Assembly: GCF_030272615.1 (NCBI RefSeq)
Contig: NC_081410.1
Coordinates: 127,023,140-127,087,139 of the forward strand
DNA: 64,000 nt
Source: Cryptomeria japonica
Taxonomy: Eukaryota > Streptophyta > Pinopsida > Cupressales > Cupressaceae
Reading direction: 5' to 3'
This document shows, one piece after another, positions 22,263-33,147 of the stretch (its first letter is position 1; each line of letters opens with the position of its first letter). The notes under the pieces were generated by a model, which saw only the letters and a program-made list of their open reading frames with translations, was not told the DNA's origin and did not search any database. Made by a program: the position numbers and the translations under genes.

Positions 22263-22544
22263 CTCTTTGACAAGATCATCCCATGCATCTTCAAAGTCCT
22301 GACCACAAAACTCACTACCCATTGAAACTTGCTGTGCAGGGTGGGAAGTGTCTGGTCTTCCCATCAAGCATAAAAACTACACACCTCCTGCTGCCATCTC
22401 CTCTGCTCTGCATTTCATGAAAGCTGAGAGATCTTTCTGAGATTGCTTAGAATAAATGTCTGCAACCTCCTCTCTCCCTCTGTTGATCCACACTCTTCCT
22501 CTGTTGTAAAATGGAGAATCTTTATCCAGAACAACCTCAGGAAC

Positions 22545-22714
22545 CTGCAACAACAATCATAATCAACTCTTGCCTTAGAAAAATGGGTCATGCCACAAGA
22601 ACCCATTGATCCACAAACCATTGCCAACAGTACCACCAACTTTCCATTAGTTTATAGCATTTAGACTTGAAATAAATTGCACCCACATGAAAAAAAGCAT
22701 AAAAAAGTAGCTAC
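22545..22714 (-). other. SABATH intron 1 (170 bp, GT-AG)
   Basis: The donor reads TCAAAG|GTAGCT and the acceptor GTTGCAG|GTTCCT. Splicing joins ...HWISK to VPEVVLDKDSP, the conserved order in the family. Confidence 0.8.
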
Positions 22715-23290
22715 CTTTGAAATCCAATGGAGGGCCATTACAGAGAAACAGACATGAATGCTTGAGCTGGGAAAAAGGACATGGTAGAAGGATCCAGGCA
22801 CCCCAGCAACAAAATATGGTTGTTTGGGTCCTTCCATTAGATTGAACAGCCCATTGAAATCATTGGATGGCAAATCAGAGAAGAAAGCTTGGAATTCTGG
22901 CACTGTTGTTCCATTGCAGAGATTTCTCAGTGTCCTCACAACAAAATTTACATTTAATATGGTGTTGAGACCAGTTGCACACCCAAGATCTGCAATCCTA
23001 ATAGGCCCCTCCTTAGGGAATGTGAGCTTCTCAATGGCTGCTTGAAACAATGGCTGCAGTACATGGAAAACATACCTCTGTCTTGTAGAGTTTGCTGCAT
23101 AACTTTCATTACCATCACCTGGATACATATGGAGAATTTCATGTTGTTGGGCAAAAGAATTCCTATTTTCTCTCTCACCTGACTTGGCCTCATGATCAGT
23201 GCCTTCATTCTCCATTGTAGGCAAGACTAGCACAGAATAATCTCTTTATAAAAGAGAATAGAACTGGAAGTAGCTCAAGAATGTTGGAGC

Positions 23291-23298
23291 TATTTATA
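23291..23298 (-). promoter_or_regulatory. TATA box of the SABATH gene
   Basis: TATAAATA on the minus strand 76 bp upstream of the ATG, giving a short leader. A second candidate (TATAAAG, 23244-23250) is closer to the ATG and less likely. Confidence 0.45.
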
Positions 23299-23299
23299 A

Positions 23300-23721
23300 G
23301 AAATTACATTCAGTTCAGCCAGTAGTAGTTATTTTCCTCTTACAATGAAGTTGTTTTAGCCACTCATAGGATTGACAAATATGCCCGTGTTTGCATTATC
23401 TACAGGCACAAACGTTTGTGGCCACAATATCACATTCACCTAGATAAAATGTTGGAGTTGGCGAGCAATTAATTTCACAACAAGATTTAGATAGTGTTGC
23501 AAATGTGATGACTGAGACTTAAATTGTCAAGAGATGCAATTGAAGTCCACAAAAATATCATATCACACTTGTCAAGCTTTATTGTCTAACCATCCTTTCT
23601 CTTTAATTAGAAACTCAAATGATCTGTGCTGACTTGTCTCTCCATATTCTCAATTTGCAAACATCTAGAATAAAAACTCACTATTATTATTATTGTTGTT
23701 GTTGTTACTCATATCATTTTT
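23300..23721. other. SABATH upstream region
   Basis: No gene. It includes a (TTA/TTG) trinucleotide run, ATTATTATTATTGTTGTTGT, at about 23681-23705, just before the insertion point of the LTR element at 23727. Confidence 0.5.
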
Positions 23722-23726
23722 GTAAT
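23722..23726. repeat. 5-bp TSD of the 9.4-kb LTR element, left
   Basis: GTAAT, identical to 33143-33147. Confidence 0.9.
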
Positions 23727-24024
23727 TGTAGACATCTAAAAATGGTCAACGCTTGCGGAGTCATACTTTAACATTTGCGCATTGCCTTATTTTAAGGTTT
23801 TTGCGTCGCATTAACATTTCTTCTATGTTGCCCACTTGGTCTTTATCATTTGTGAGCATCGAGCCCTTCTTCTACATTCCTCATTTTTATCGCTTTCGAA
23901 TTAGGTCTTGTCGATAGCAATCTTCAGTCATGATTTTAGTCGATTTTATCCTATCGCATCAATGTGCATGCTCATTTATCATCATTTTGGACATCGTCAA
24001 TCCTAATCGATGATAGAATTAGGG

Positions 24025-24165
24025 TCTTGTCCTTGTCAATCTCGTCATTTTGCGATCGATTCGTCATCGATCCTTGTCCTTGTCAATCTTGTCATTTTGC
24101 GATCGATTCGTCATCGATCCTTGTCCTGGTCAATCTTGTCATTTTGTGATCGATTCGTCATCGAT
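24025..24165. repeat. three 47-bp tandem units in the LTR, each with a hairpin
   Basis: Units at 24025-24071, 24072-24118 and 24119-24165, each CTTGTCC.(T/G)GTCAATC followed by GTCATTTTG.GATCGAT. GATCGAT-TCGTC-ATCGATC forms a perfect 7-bp stem. The 3' LTR has the same array, slightly decayed, at about 31947-32085. Confidence 0.8.
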
Positions 24166-24894
24166 CGTTGTCCTTTTTCAATCATGTCAATTTGGATCAA
24201 TTAGTCATTGTTCCTCGTCAATTGGCGCCTATCAATTTGATCTCTTTGTCAATCTTGGTCAATTTGTCAACCAATCTCAATCGTTTATCAGCATTGGTCC
24301 TTTGTCAATCAAAATCATGATCGAATTGACATTAATTTCTTGTTGTCTTGACCTAATTCCTTGTCCTCTTATTTCTAGGATTTTATGATTTATTTATTTA
24401 ATCTTGATTGTCATTTTCCCTCTAGGTTAAATAATTTATTTATTTATCCTAAGTCTTCTTGTCACAATTAAATATTTTTATTTAATTGGCTAATTAATTC
24501 CCCCTCTTTTTGTGAATTAATTAATGAATGAAAAATTATTAATTAATTCACCTAATTTTCTAATTTCATCAATTTCTAATTTCCTAATTTCCAATTCATC
24601 ATTTCTAACCTTATTTACTAATTGCTCCTAATTCCTAATTTTCTATTTCTCCTATTTTCTTCAATGTTTCTAATATTTCCCCTAGTTTCATGGGAATGGC
24701 ATTTCAATTTTGTCATAATTTGTCATAATTTGTCAATCAATCAATCTTGCATGTCAATTTTGTCATAATTTGTCAATCAATCAATCTTGCATAGAAAGTG
24801 TCAATTTTGTCATAATTTGTCATATTTGTCATTCTTGATTTGAAATTTCTTTTCAAACCTCTTCATGCTAATCTTGTCATCTCTCCAATTTGTC

Positions 24895-24904
24895 TATAAA
24901 TTGG
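24895..24904 (+). promoter_or_regulatory. TATA box of the LARD-like element 5' LTR
   Basis: TATAAATTGG, about 1.17 kb into the LTR and about 330 bp before its end; conserved in the 3' LTR (about 32811). Confidence 0.55.
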
Positions 24905-25228
24905 ATGATATTCTTCAGTCAATGATCAATCAATCACGCTTCTAGTATCCTTACGCTACCATTTCATCTTGTCAATCTTGCTTTCATGCTATGCTTTTGC
25001 ACTTGTATGTGAGATCCACAAACAAAGTAATTTGAAGGAGAAAGAAGGACAATGGAGAATTCTGGAGGAGATATTCGCATTTGTAATGGTTTGCATTTGG
25101 TTTGATTATCTTGTCTTCATATCTCTATTGAGTGTAATTTGGATTTCTTATCATTGCAATCTAGTTTTTGTGATTGAGCTAGTTTAATGTTTATATTGCT
25201 TTGATGGTTTCCAAATTCCTGATCTACA

Positions 25229-27098
25229 TTTCTAGTGAACCCAACATGAACTAACCCCCCCTAACCATGTTTTTGAGTGCTTTTGAGCTGATTTGCAAGT
25301 GAAAAATCAAGAAACAGGGCGACCCAGAGCTTTCTGGACACTCTTGTGCCTGTGTACAAAAATAAAATAAAAATAAATTATTTTCATTCTATTTCTTGCA
25401 TTCTGGTTTTTCTTTGGTGCTAATTCTCTGTGTAGCATTTTGGCGGTACGTGTGACGAAGACTAAAAATACAACTACTAACGAATCTTATGCAGGACGTG
25501 GTCAAAGACTTTCACTAAAACATCTTGATTGCGATTTTTAGAGTAGTTGCACATGTCATTTCTTAAAGGTTAATGAACACCATGCATGCTTTGTTTGTTT
25601 TTAATTTGATTGCATGTTTTAACCCTTAGAATTGGGCTTGCCTCCCGATTTGCCTAGCACTTCACACAGGCATTGGTGAGAGGGAACAGTGGTGACGAGC
25701 TAAAGCCAAGCTCTTCTGAACCACTCTAAATAACTGTGGATACAACGAAAGTTGTAGACAATGGGTGCTAGAATGGTATTGCGACGATTTATTTACCGGA
25801 TCAATACCCACCCGAACGGAAGCCCTTACTAGAATCTCTTGTTTTTAGAGGCCAAAATCCTTCTATCTGTTGGCTCAGGCGTTGTGATACGTGCATGCTG
25901 AAGACACCTCTCATGTACTCCTTAGTTAGAGATAGCAAGTTCTTGGGAAGTGATGCCCCTTGAACTCGAAGCTTGGTATGCCCGAGAAGTGAGTGCACTG
26001 TAAGGGGGAGCCAATGCTACCAAGCATCTAGCTATCCGGCTAAGTGTTGTATTTCGTTAGAGGATATTGTCCTTGCCAGCCATAGGATTTGTTGTAAATG
26101 TGCTTGATTGTCTTGAGTCAAAGTCAAACAAACATTTTGTCTTCTGTGATTGTCAAAAGTTAAATCAAAAATAAACTTTTAAAAGTGCTCATAATCAACC
26201 TGGGTTTTCAAAATCAACAACCTTCAACTCAAAACACAATCCAAACAAAAGTCCAAATTTGTCCAAGTATTCATCCAACATTTGAACATGGCTTGTCAAA
26301 ACATTGAATGTCTTTGTTTCAAAATTCATGTCACTTTAGGCTAGGTTTTGCATAGTCCCACTTAGGTCCTAAAGCATATTGTCATCTCCTTTCATTTTAG
26401 TCCTTTTCATTGCAAGCATCCTCATTTTGCACTTAGGTCCAAGATCATTTTCCCTAAGTTTGCATTTCATTGTCATATCCAAGCTAGATTTCCATTTAGG
26501 TGACATTCCTGCATTATCCTTGTCATGCTAAAATTAGGTCTTGCCTAGGTTGCATTTTGCATATCCCAAGTCATTGGTCTTCGCATATCCTTATCATTGT
26601 ATTGTCATCTTGTCTTGGCTTCATCTTGTCATATCATATCCTTAGATCATTTTCATGGCATATCCTAATTCATTGTCATAATCATTGCCTTCTTGCATTT
26701 AGTCTCAAAAATTTGATTTGTCAAACTTGGAAAATCAAAACTTTGGATAATACCCTAAGTTGTTGTTAGGGAGTCTTGACCTTGTCTAAAATTTGTCCTC
26801 TCATTAATATCATTTTTGTCAAACCTAGCTTAGTATCCAAGCATATAGGTGAGACATTGTCAATTTGTCCTATTGTCATTTGGTCCTTTGTCCTTTAAGG
26901 TCTTGGCTTCATTTCAACTTCCTAAGGTTGAGTCTTTAGGTTTGCATTTCAAAAAGTTTGTCCAAATCTTGAAAAATAACAAAAACATAGGTTGCATTCT
27001 TGTCATATATTGCATTTTCATTTATTTAGGTTGCATTTAGTTGCATATCATACATCATCCTTTTAAAATCAAAAATCCCAAAAACATTGCATAGTGAC
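25229..27098 (+). other. leader region of the LARD-like element
   Basis: Follows the 5' LTR. The first bases (TTTCTAGTGAACCCAACATG) do not contain the TGG expected at a tRNA primer-binding site. Runs of C (ACCCCCCCTAACC) and then AT-rich sequence with many TTGTCAT words follow. No ORF of note. Confidence 0.6.
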
Positions 27099-29386
27099 AT
27101 GTCTATTGAAACATGGTACCAAGCACCAATGATGCAACAAAGTTTGACGTATCAACCAACAATGCAATCAAATTTTAATCCAAGGCAATCACAATTATAT
27201 CCAACCCAACAACAACAACAATATCTCATTCAACAACATGTTGCAGTGTCTTCTGCACCATTACAAGTTAATTCAAACTTGCAACCACCACAGTGGATTG
27301 GACAAACAACACAACAAGTAAATGTGAGTGCCATACCCCATCTCAAGGAGAAAAAACAAAAACCTCCCAAACAAAGTTTTTTTGCAAATGATGGGATTTA
27401 CATCAAGACAACAACAATTGGCACAAAGTCAACAAATTCCGATTCGTCAGCATCAACAACAACATGTGCCTCAATATGGGCCATGCAAAACAAGTTATCA
27501 TACATCACAACCACAATTGATGTCCGTGCAATATCAACAAACACCCTCAATTTGCCTCCACTTCCCCTCCCATTCCATCATATTTTGAAGTGTCACAAGA
27601 ACAATTTACACCATCACCTCCAAATGACGTATCAAATAATGCATCCTCCCAAGGATTGTTTGCCATAGAAATATATGCTAATCAATTCATTTATACAAAT
27701 CCCTTGTACTATTTGGAAATGCAAGAGTTAATTCCATCAAATGCTTCTCTTTTAGAGAGTCCCATTCAAATTCCATCCCCTTTGTGCCAAAGCATTGATC
27801 CCTTGCCAGAATCCCCCATGCATATCCAAAGTCCAACCTCATGTCAAGAGGATAATTTAGAGCATGAAGAAACGTGTCTTAAAATAGATCAAGATCAAGA
27901 TCTTGAAACCTTATCATCCCATCCAATTGTTGACCAAGACCCCATGTTCCCAGACACTCACGATGATTCCCTTATTCCCGTCAATTCTATCCAAGCACAC
28001 AATGTCCTTTCAAATCCCATTGACATTCCACTTCCTAAGAAAGATCAAGATATCCCTTCCATCCTTTCCGATGATCCCATTAAAAGTCAAGAGCAAAGCA
28101 CCTTTAAAGAGGATTCCAATGATCTTCCTCCTTGTCAAGATCAAATTATTCCTTCAGATCCTCCACAAGATCCACTTGTTCCTCTATCTCCTTGTCTTAA
28201 TCTGCCATATACACTCCAAGATCCCATTTCTTTTTATGATCTCATTATTTCTCCCATTCCATCTCTTGAAGAACCTGTCATTGAACCATGTCCACTACAC
28301 AATCCTAGTCCCCCTCATGATCCTAATCCCCCTCATGATTCGAACGTGTCAGTGCAAGATGTTCATGAACCCCTAACATTAACAATGGGTTCTTCCTCTT
28401 TGGTCCAATCTGATCCACTTCAAGATCTCATTATTTCTCTCATATCATATCCACCTCATAATGGACTCGTGTCTTCTTCCCAAAGAAAAGAGTATCCTAC
28501 AAGTCAAGATATTCATAAAGGCAAAGGAGTAGACCTTCATGAGAAAGAACCCCTCCATATCAAAGAAGATCTTAAGGCTCATGTCTACACAACTCACTCT
28601 CAAGACGTTGGTATCCCTCCATCAAAATCAAAACATACACCTTCCCCATCATACTTTCCATCCATCTTAGGTCCTTATATTCCTTCATCCTCTATGCAAG
28701 GTCAGCAAAGGCACAAATCCTTGAGTAACTTTCATCCATGCAAAAGACCTCCATTTCATTCATATCCATCCATGCATTCCTTTCCCCCTCCAAGCAATTT
28801 GGATGCCAAGTATAAAAGTCACAAGTCTAGCAATCCACATGTATTCAAGGATCAACATGTCCAATATAGTTGACATGTCAAAACAAAGAACAATATGATC
28901 GATAAAGAAAAAGAAATATCCAAAAGGCCACAAAGGCCCACTGAGAAAAATAAAGTAAAGTCAAAATATATATGGGTTCCTAAATCCCTTATGCAAGCAA
29001 TGCACACCAAAGAACCACAAAAGCATGAAAAATCAAAAACCATGTGGATCCCTAAGCAGCTCCTTGAAGCACAAAAGCCTAAAGAAACATCAAAATTGGC
29101 ATCTACAATTGCTATTCCTCCATCCAAACCTTCCAAGTCTATTCCTTCATCACCTTCTTCATCCATTTTGGGCCCTTATGTCCCAAAATCCCAAGCTATT
29201 CCTCCATCCAAATCTCACAATCTGAGATCCATTTTTCCTCCATCAATCCACCACCCGTCAAGGTGTGTTCCAATGTTGATCTTGCCTTCATTTCCATCCA
29301 CTGAAGCCCAATTCTTCCAATACCCTATCCATTATCCAATGCATATTTTCCATCCTTCGATCCCTTTGATCCCATCCTTTGCATAA
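27099..29386 (+). CDS. long Gln/Pro/Ser-rich ORF of the LARD-like element (two frameshifts, one TGA)
   Basis: ATG at 27099. The first 90 or so codons are Gln-rich (PTQQQQQYLIQQH). The protein-like frame then shifts by one near 27380 (QQQLAQSQQIPIRQHQQQH), shifts again near 27560, and stays open to a TGA at 28871-28873. The same frame resumes and ends at a TAA at 29384-29386. The middle part is rich in Pro, Asp, Ser and His, with short repeats (PSPPHDPNPPHDSN; QDPLVPLSP). The C-terminal part has two copies of a W(V/I)PK motif (YIWVPKSLMQA and TMWIPKQLLEA) in a Lys-rich setting, then SSILGPYVPKS-type repeats (also SILGPYIPSS upstream). About 760 residues in all. There is no CCHC knuckle, protease or polymerase motif. 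It looks intrinsically disordered. I do not recognise the family; it might be a highly diverged gag-like protein or an accessory protein. Confidence 0.6.
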
Positions 29387-29626
29387 ATCCTTGCCTTAAT
29401 TTCATCTCTTTTTCCATGTCCTTATCCTACCAACGTCTTTGAGCATACTTTTAAAGGTCATGGTCCATTTTTTTCAAGGCTACTATCCAAACAAAAAGAT
29501 GTTTGAGTCCTTCTTCCATCCCCTATCATGTGTCCATCTTCTATTGAAAAAGTCAAAATACAAAATAAAAAAAAAGTGAGAAAAGAAAAAAGAAAAAAAA
29601 AGTAAAGCAAAAATAATTCGTCCACT

Positions 29627-29649
29627 GGTGAAAACCTGGCAAACAGGCA
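29627..29649 (+). other. conserved Tat-type 3' untranslated block 1
   Basis: Contains GGTGAAAACCTGGCAAA then .AGGCA. The same word is found on the minus strand of the Ty3/gypsy element B at 49995-50017, in both cases after an A-rich stretch and downstream of the coding region. Confidence 0.7.
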
Positions 29650-30367
29650 TCATGCGTAATCTATGAACTTCTTGCATACCGTACTTGGGGACAGGTTTTA
29701 TCCTATCATATCCTTTTGTCCTTCATTGTTCCATTATCCTATCGAACCCCTGTCATTACCCTTCATATCCTATTGCCCTTCATTATCCTATCATACCATG
29801 TCATACTCCTCCATTATCCTATTGTCCCTCATGTCCATTTCCTCTTTCCACCTTTGATCTTGACAAGGATGAGGATCATCATGAGCATCATGCATCTTGT
29901 TTGCAGATTTTAGTCTATCATAGCTTTTGGTCTTTATCCATTTGATTATTACAACCTTTCATCCATATTCCATGTCTTATTGCAACTTTTTGCCACCATC
30001 CCTTAGCCTACCCCGACCTTTAGTCCATGTCCCTTATCCATTCTTGGTCTTGCTTATCCTATCCATATCTTATCACTATCCATACACTCTTTTTCATTCC
30101 TTGATCTTGATCTGACATAAGGACGCAAAATTTAAACATGGTGTCAAAAACCTCTTGACATGTCCCTCATGCCATGTCATTGCTTTACATTGTCATATCC
30201 AGTCTCTTGTCCCATCACGCAATAGCTCTTGAAAATTGCATCTGTATTGTCTCCATGATAAAAGGCCTTTGTCTTCCCTCTATCCACCATCATTTCAGAA
30301 AGACTATTTATTCACCTGTCATATTTCTTGCCTTGCTAGACACTGGGGGCAAAATCATAAAAATCAT

Positions 30368-30580
30368 AAAATGTCCTGAAATAATCCAAAAAAATCAAAT
30401 AAAATGTCCTGAAAAAAATCCCTAAAAATCAAATAATGTCTTGAAAAAATCCCTAAAAATCAAATAATGTCGTGAAAAAATCTCTAAAAATCAAATAATG
30501 TCCTGAAAAAAATCCCTAAAATTTGAATAATATCCTTAAAAAAAATCCCTAAAAAGTCAAATAAAGTCCTGAAAAGCAAA
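30368..30580. repeat. minisatellite, about seven units of 31-34 bp
   Basis: Repeats of AATGTCCTGAAAAAAATCCC followed by TAAAAATCAAAT, with scattered changes. It lies between the ORF and the polypurine tract of the LARD-like element. Confidence 0.8.
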
Positions 30581-31632
30581 TAAAAAAATTTCAAAACATC
30601 AAAATCCAAAGACATTTTGCATTTTGTCAATAAATGGTACCCTTTGTGCATAGATAGATCGTTGAGCATACATCCAATGACAAATCGATCAAACATTTGT
30701 GTAGACAACAAACAAATAACATGTTACAACATTGTGCTTTAAATGAAATCATGCATTAACAGATGAACTTTTCAATCAAACCCGACATTCAAACTGATCA
30801 AAATTGTCATATCAATCAATCAACATCAATATCATTTGTCCTTGTCACCATTATCATGGGTCTTATACAGGGTGTGGTATACTCGAAACCAGACTGTGTC
30901 CTGTCTTAGACAGGGTATCGCATTCCCTGAAACCAAACAGCATGATCATTCTTGTTTTCCACCTTTGACAATGACGATCAGACTGTTTGTTTGGCTTGGT
31001 TGAATTTGTGCGTCTTATCTTTTTATTGATTTATCTTTGGCTTCGATCATGTTCCTATGTTGCTCAATGATGTCACTGAGTGATTTAGAGTGACCGGGAT
31101 GGTTCATGGCCCCTTTCCTTTTTTTTGTTGTGTTTGTTGTTTGTGGAATGTTTGTCACAAACTGGGGCAACAATATCATTGGGTGTCAGTGATAAGTACG
31201 TTTGCTTTGTGAACGCCGCACATACCTCGACCCTTGATGTATGCACCCTAGGATGCTTCACTCATTCCTTGTGTGCGATGTTTTTGTCTTTTGCAAAAGG
31301 GGTTGCGTTCCAGCTCTAGCTTTCAATGCCATGATGCTCTACATCCACTTTGCTACATTAAATAAAGGTTCTCACCTACTTATGTACATTTGTGAAAGCA
31401 AGTTTTCCTTCATCTCTAATTGTCCTCTATCTAATTTCTTCTTACTAACATTTCTTCCGTCAGTCTTGGCGATCCGTTCGAACCTATCATCTTCTGTCAT
31501 TCTTATCGATCAATTGGCCTCTTTTCTAGATTTTTTTGGCCAATTCCTTGAGGGGGCATGCATATGTCATTGTTATTGTCTGGGGCATTTTCATTATTGT
31601 TCTTTGAAACAACGCTTAAAATCGCATTGTCT
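30581..31632 (+). other. 3' non-coding part of the LARD-like element
   Basis: No gene. A doubled segment of about 44 bp (TTATACAGGGTG.GGTAT...GAAACCA then TTAGACAGGGTATCGCAT...GAAACCA) lies at about 30860-30945. TGAGGGGGCA at 31549-31558 is shared with element B (reverse complement at 45307-45316). Confidence 0.55.
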
Positions 31633-31647
31633 CAAAGAGGGGCAAAA
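31633..31647 (+). promoter_or_regulatory. polypurine tract of the LARD-like element
   Basis: CAAAGAGGGGCAAAA directly before the TGTAGAC start of the 3' LTR. Identical to the tract of element B at 45210-45224 (minus strand). Confidence 0.85.
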
Positions 31648-33142
31648 TGTAGACATCTAAAAATGGTCAACGCTTGCGGAGTCATACTTTAACATTTGTG
31701 CATTGCCTTATTTTAGGGTTCTTGCGTCGCATTAACATTTCTTCTATGTTGCGCACTTCGTCTTTATCATTTGCGAGCATCCAGTCCTTCTGCATTCCTC
31801 ATTTTTATCGCTTTTGAATTAGGTCTTGTCGATAGCAATCTTCAGTCATGATTTTGGTCGATCTTATCCTGTCGCATCAATGTGCGTGCTCATTTATCAT
31901 CATTTTGAACATCGTCAATCCTAATCGATGATAGAATTAGGGTCTTGTCCTTGTCAATCTTGTCATTTTGGATCGATTCATCATCGATCCTTGTCCTTGT
32001 CAATCTTTCATTTTGCGATCGACTTGTCATCGATCCTTGTCCTAGTCAATCTTGTCATTTTGCGATCGATTTGTCATTGATCGTTGTCCTTTTTGAATCA
32101 TGTCAATTTGGATCAATTAGTCATTGTTCCTCGTCAATTGGCACCTATCAATTTGATCTTTTTGTCAATCTTGGTCAATTTGTCAACCAATCTCAATCGT
32201 TTATCAGCATTGGTCCTTTGTCAATCAAAATCATGATCGAATCGACATTAATTTCTTGTTGTCTTGACCTAATTCCTTGTCCTCTTATTTCTAGGATTTT
32301 ATGATTTATTCATTTAATCTTGATTGTCATTTTCCCTCTAGGTTAAATAATTTATTTATTTATCCTAAGTCTTCTTGTCACAATTAAATATTTATTTAAT
32401 TGGCTAATTAATTCCCCCTCTTTTTGTGAATTAATTAATGAATGAAAAATTATTAATTAATTCACCTAATTTTCTAATTTCATCAATTTCTAATTTTCTA
32501 ATTTCCAATTCATCATTTCTAACCTTATTTACTAATTGCTCCTAATTCCTAATTTTCTATTTCTCCTATTTTATTCAATTTTTCTAATATTTCCCCTAAT
32601 TTCATGGGAATGGCATTTCAATTTTGTCATAATTTGTCATAATTTGTCAATCAATCAATCTTGCATGTCAATTTTGTCATAATTTGTCAATCAATCAATC
32701 TTGCATAGAAAGTGTCAATTTTGTCATAATTTGTTATATTTGTCATTCTTGATTTGAAATTTCCTTTCAAATCTCTTCATGCTAATATTGTCATCTCTCC
32801 AATTTGTCTATAAATTGGATGATTTTCTTCAGTCAATGATCAATCAATCATGCTTCTAGTATCCTTACGCTGCCATTTCATCTTGTCAATCTTGCTTTCA
32901 TGCTATGCTTTTGCACTTGTATGTGAGATCCACAAACAAAGTAATTTGAAGGAGAAAGAAGGACAATGGAGAATTCTGTAGGAGATATTCGCGTTTGTAA
33001 TGGTTTGCATTTGGTTTGATTATCTTGTCTTCATATCTCTATTGAGTGTAATTAGGATTTCTTATCATTGCAATCTAGTTTTTGTGATTGAGCTAGTTTA
33101 ATGTTTATATTGCTTTGATGGTTTCCAAATTCCTGATCTACA
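31648..33142 (+). repeat. 3' LTR (1495 bp) of the LARD-like element
   Basis: Matches 23727-25228 over its full length with small indels, for example in the 47-bp array. Confidence 0.95.
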
Positions 33143-33147
33143 GTAAT
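33143..33147. repeat. 5-bp TSD of the 9.4-kb LTR element, right
   Basis: GTAAT, identical to 23722-23726. Confidence 0.9.

Larger units (their letters stand above)
21813..23215 (-). pseudogene. SABATH-family carboxyl methyltransferase, three exons, one premature stop
   Basis: SABATH enzymes transfer a methyl group from S-adenosylmethionine to carboxyl groups or nitrogen of small molecules (salicylate, jasmonate, indole-acetate, gibberellins, purine alkaloids). Exons on the minus strand: 23215-22715, 22544-22263, 22178-21813; both junctions are phase 0. A protein of about 382 residues is expected, normal for the family. Visible motifs are the substrate/SAM site SYAANSTRQ (residues about 38-46), SAM loop IADLGCATGLNT (about 74-85), SDLPSNDFN (about 113-121), VPGSFY...FP..S (about 139-152) and MALHWIS (about 160-166). 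Exon 3 has the usual DSFNLPWYFP. Faults: an in-frame TAG at 22379-22377 (codon 223, within GGV*FLCLMGRPD), and a GC instead of GT at the intron 2 donor. The first ATG at 23215 is used; an in-frame GTG lies 18 bp upstream. The substrate cannot be told. It may be a recent pseudogene, since everything else is intact. Confidence 0.85.
23727..25228 (+). repeat. 5' LTR (1502 bp) of the LARD-like element
   Basis: TG...CA ends. It contains three 47-bp tandem units at 24025-24165, each with an inverted repeat GATCGAT-N5-ATCGATC. A second set of near-repeats built on GTCATAATTTGTCAATCAATC lies at about 24710-24800. A TATA box (TATAAATTGG) starts at 24895. It is unusually rich in GTCAA (reverse complement TTGAC). 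Confidence 0.95.
23727..33142 (+). mobile_element. complete 9.4-kb non-autonomous LTR retrotransposon (LARD-like)
   Basis: Two long direct repeats (23727-25228 and 31648-33142) both start TGTAGACATC and end CTGATCTACA, and the whole is flanked by a perfect GTAAT duplication. A polypurine tract (CAAAGAGGGGCAAAA, 31633-31647) directly precedes the 3' LTR, fixing the plus orientation. The 6.4-kb interior has no gag, protease, RT, RNase H or integrase that I can recognise in any frame. It holds a long Gln/Pro/Ser-rich ORF (27099-29386) and a minisatellite. Its 3' untranslated blocks match the Tat-type Ty3/gypsy element at 44-62 kb. The LTRs differ by a few percent by eye (about 10 differences in the first 180 bp, fewer later), so the insertion is old but much younger than element A. 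Confidence 0.9.

Noticed and set aside
24010-24388. Overlapping plus-strand ORFs with SFCDRFVIDPCP-type repeats (and the same at 31945-32304)
   Set aside because: They are translations of the 47-bp tandem repeats of the LTR in several frames, not genes.
28852-29166. Minus-strand 104-codon ORF
   Set aside because: Antisense shadow of the plus-strand Gln/Pro/Ser-rich ORF.
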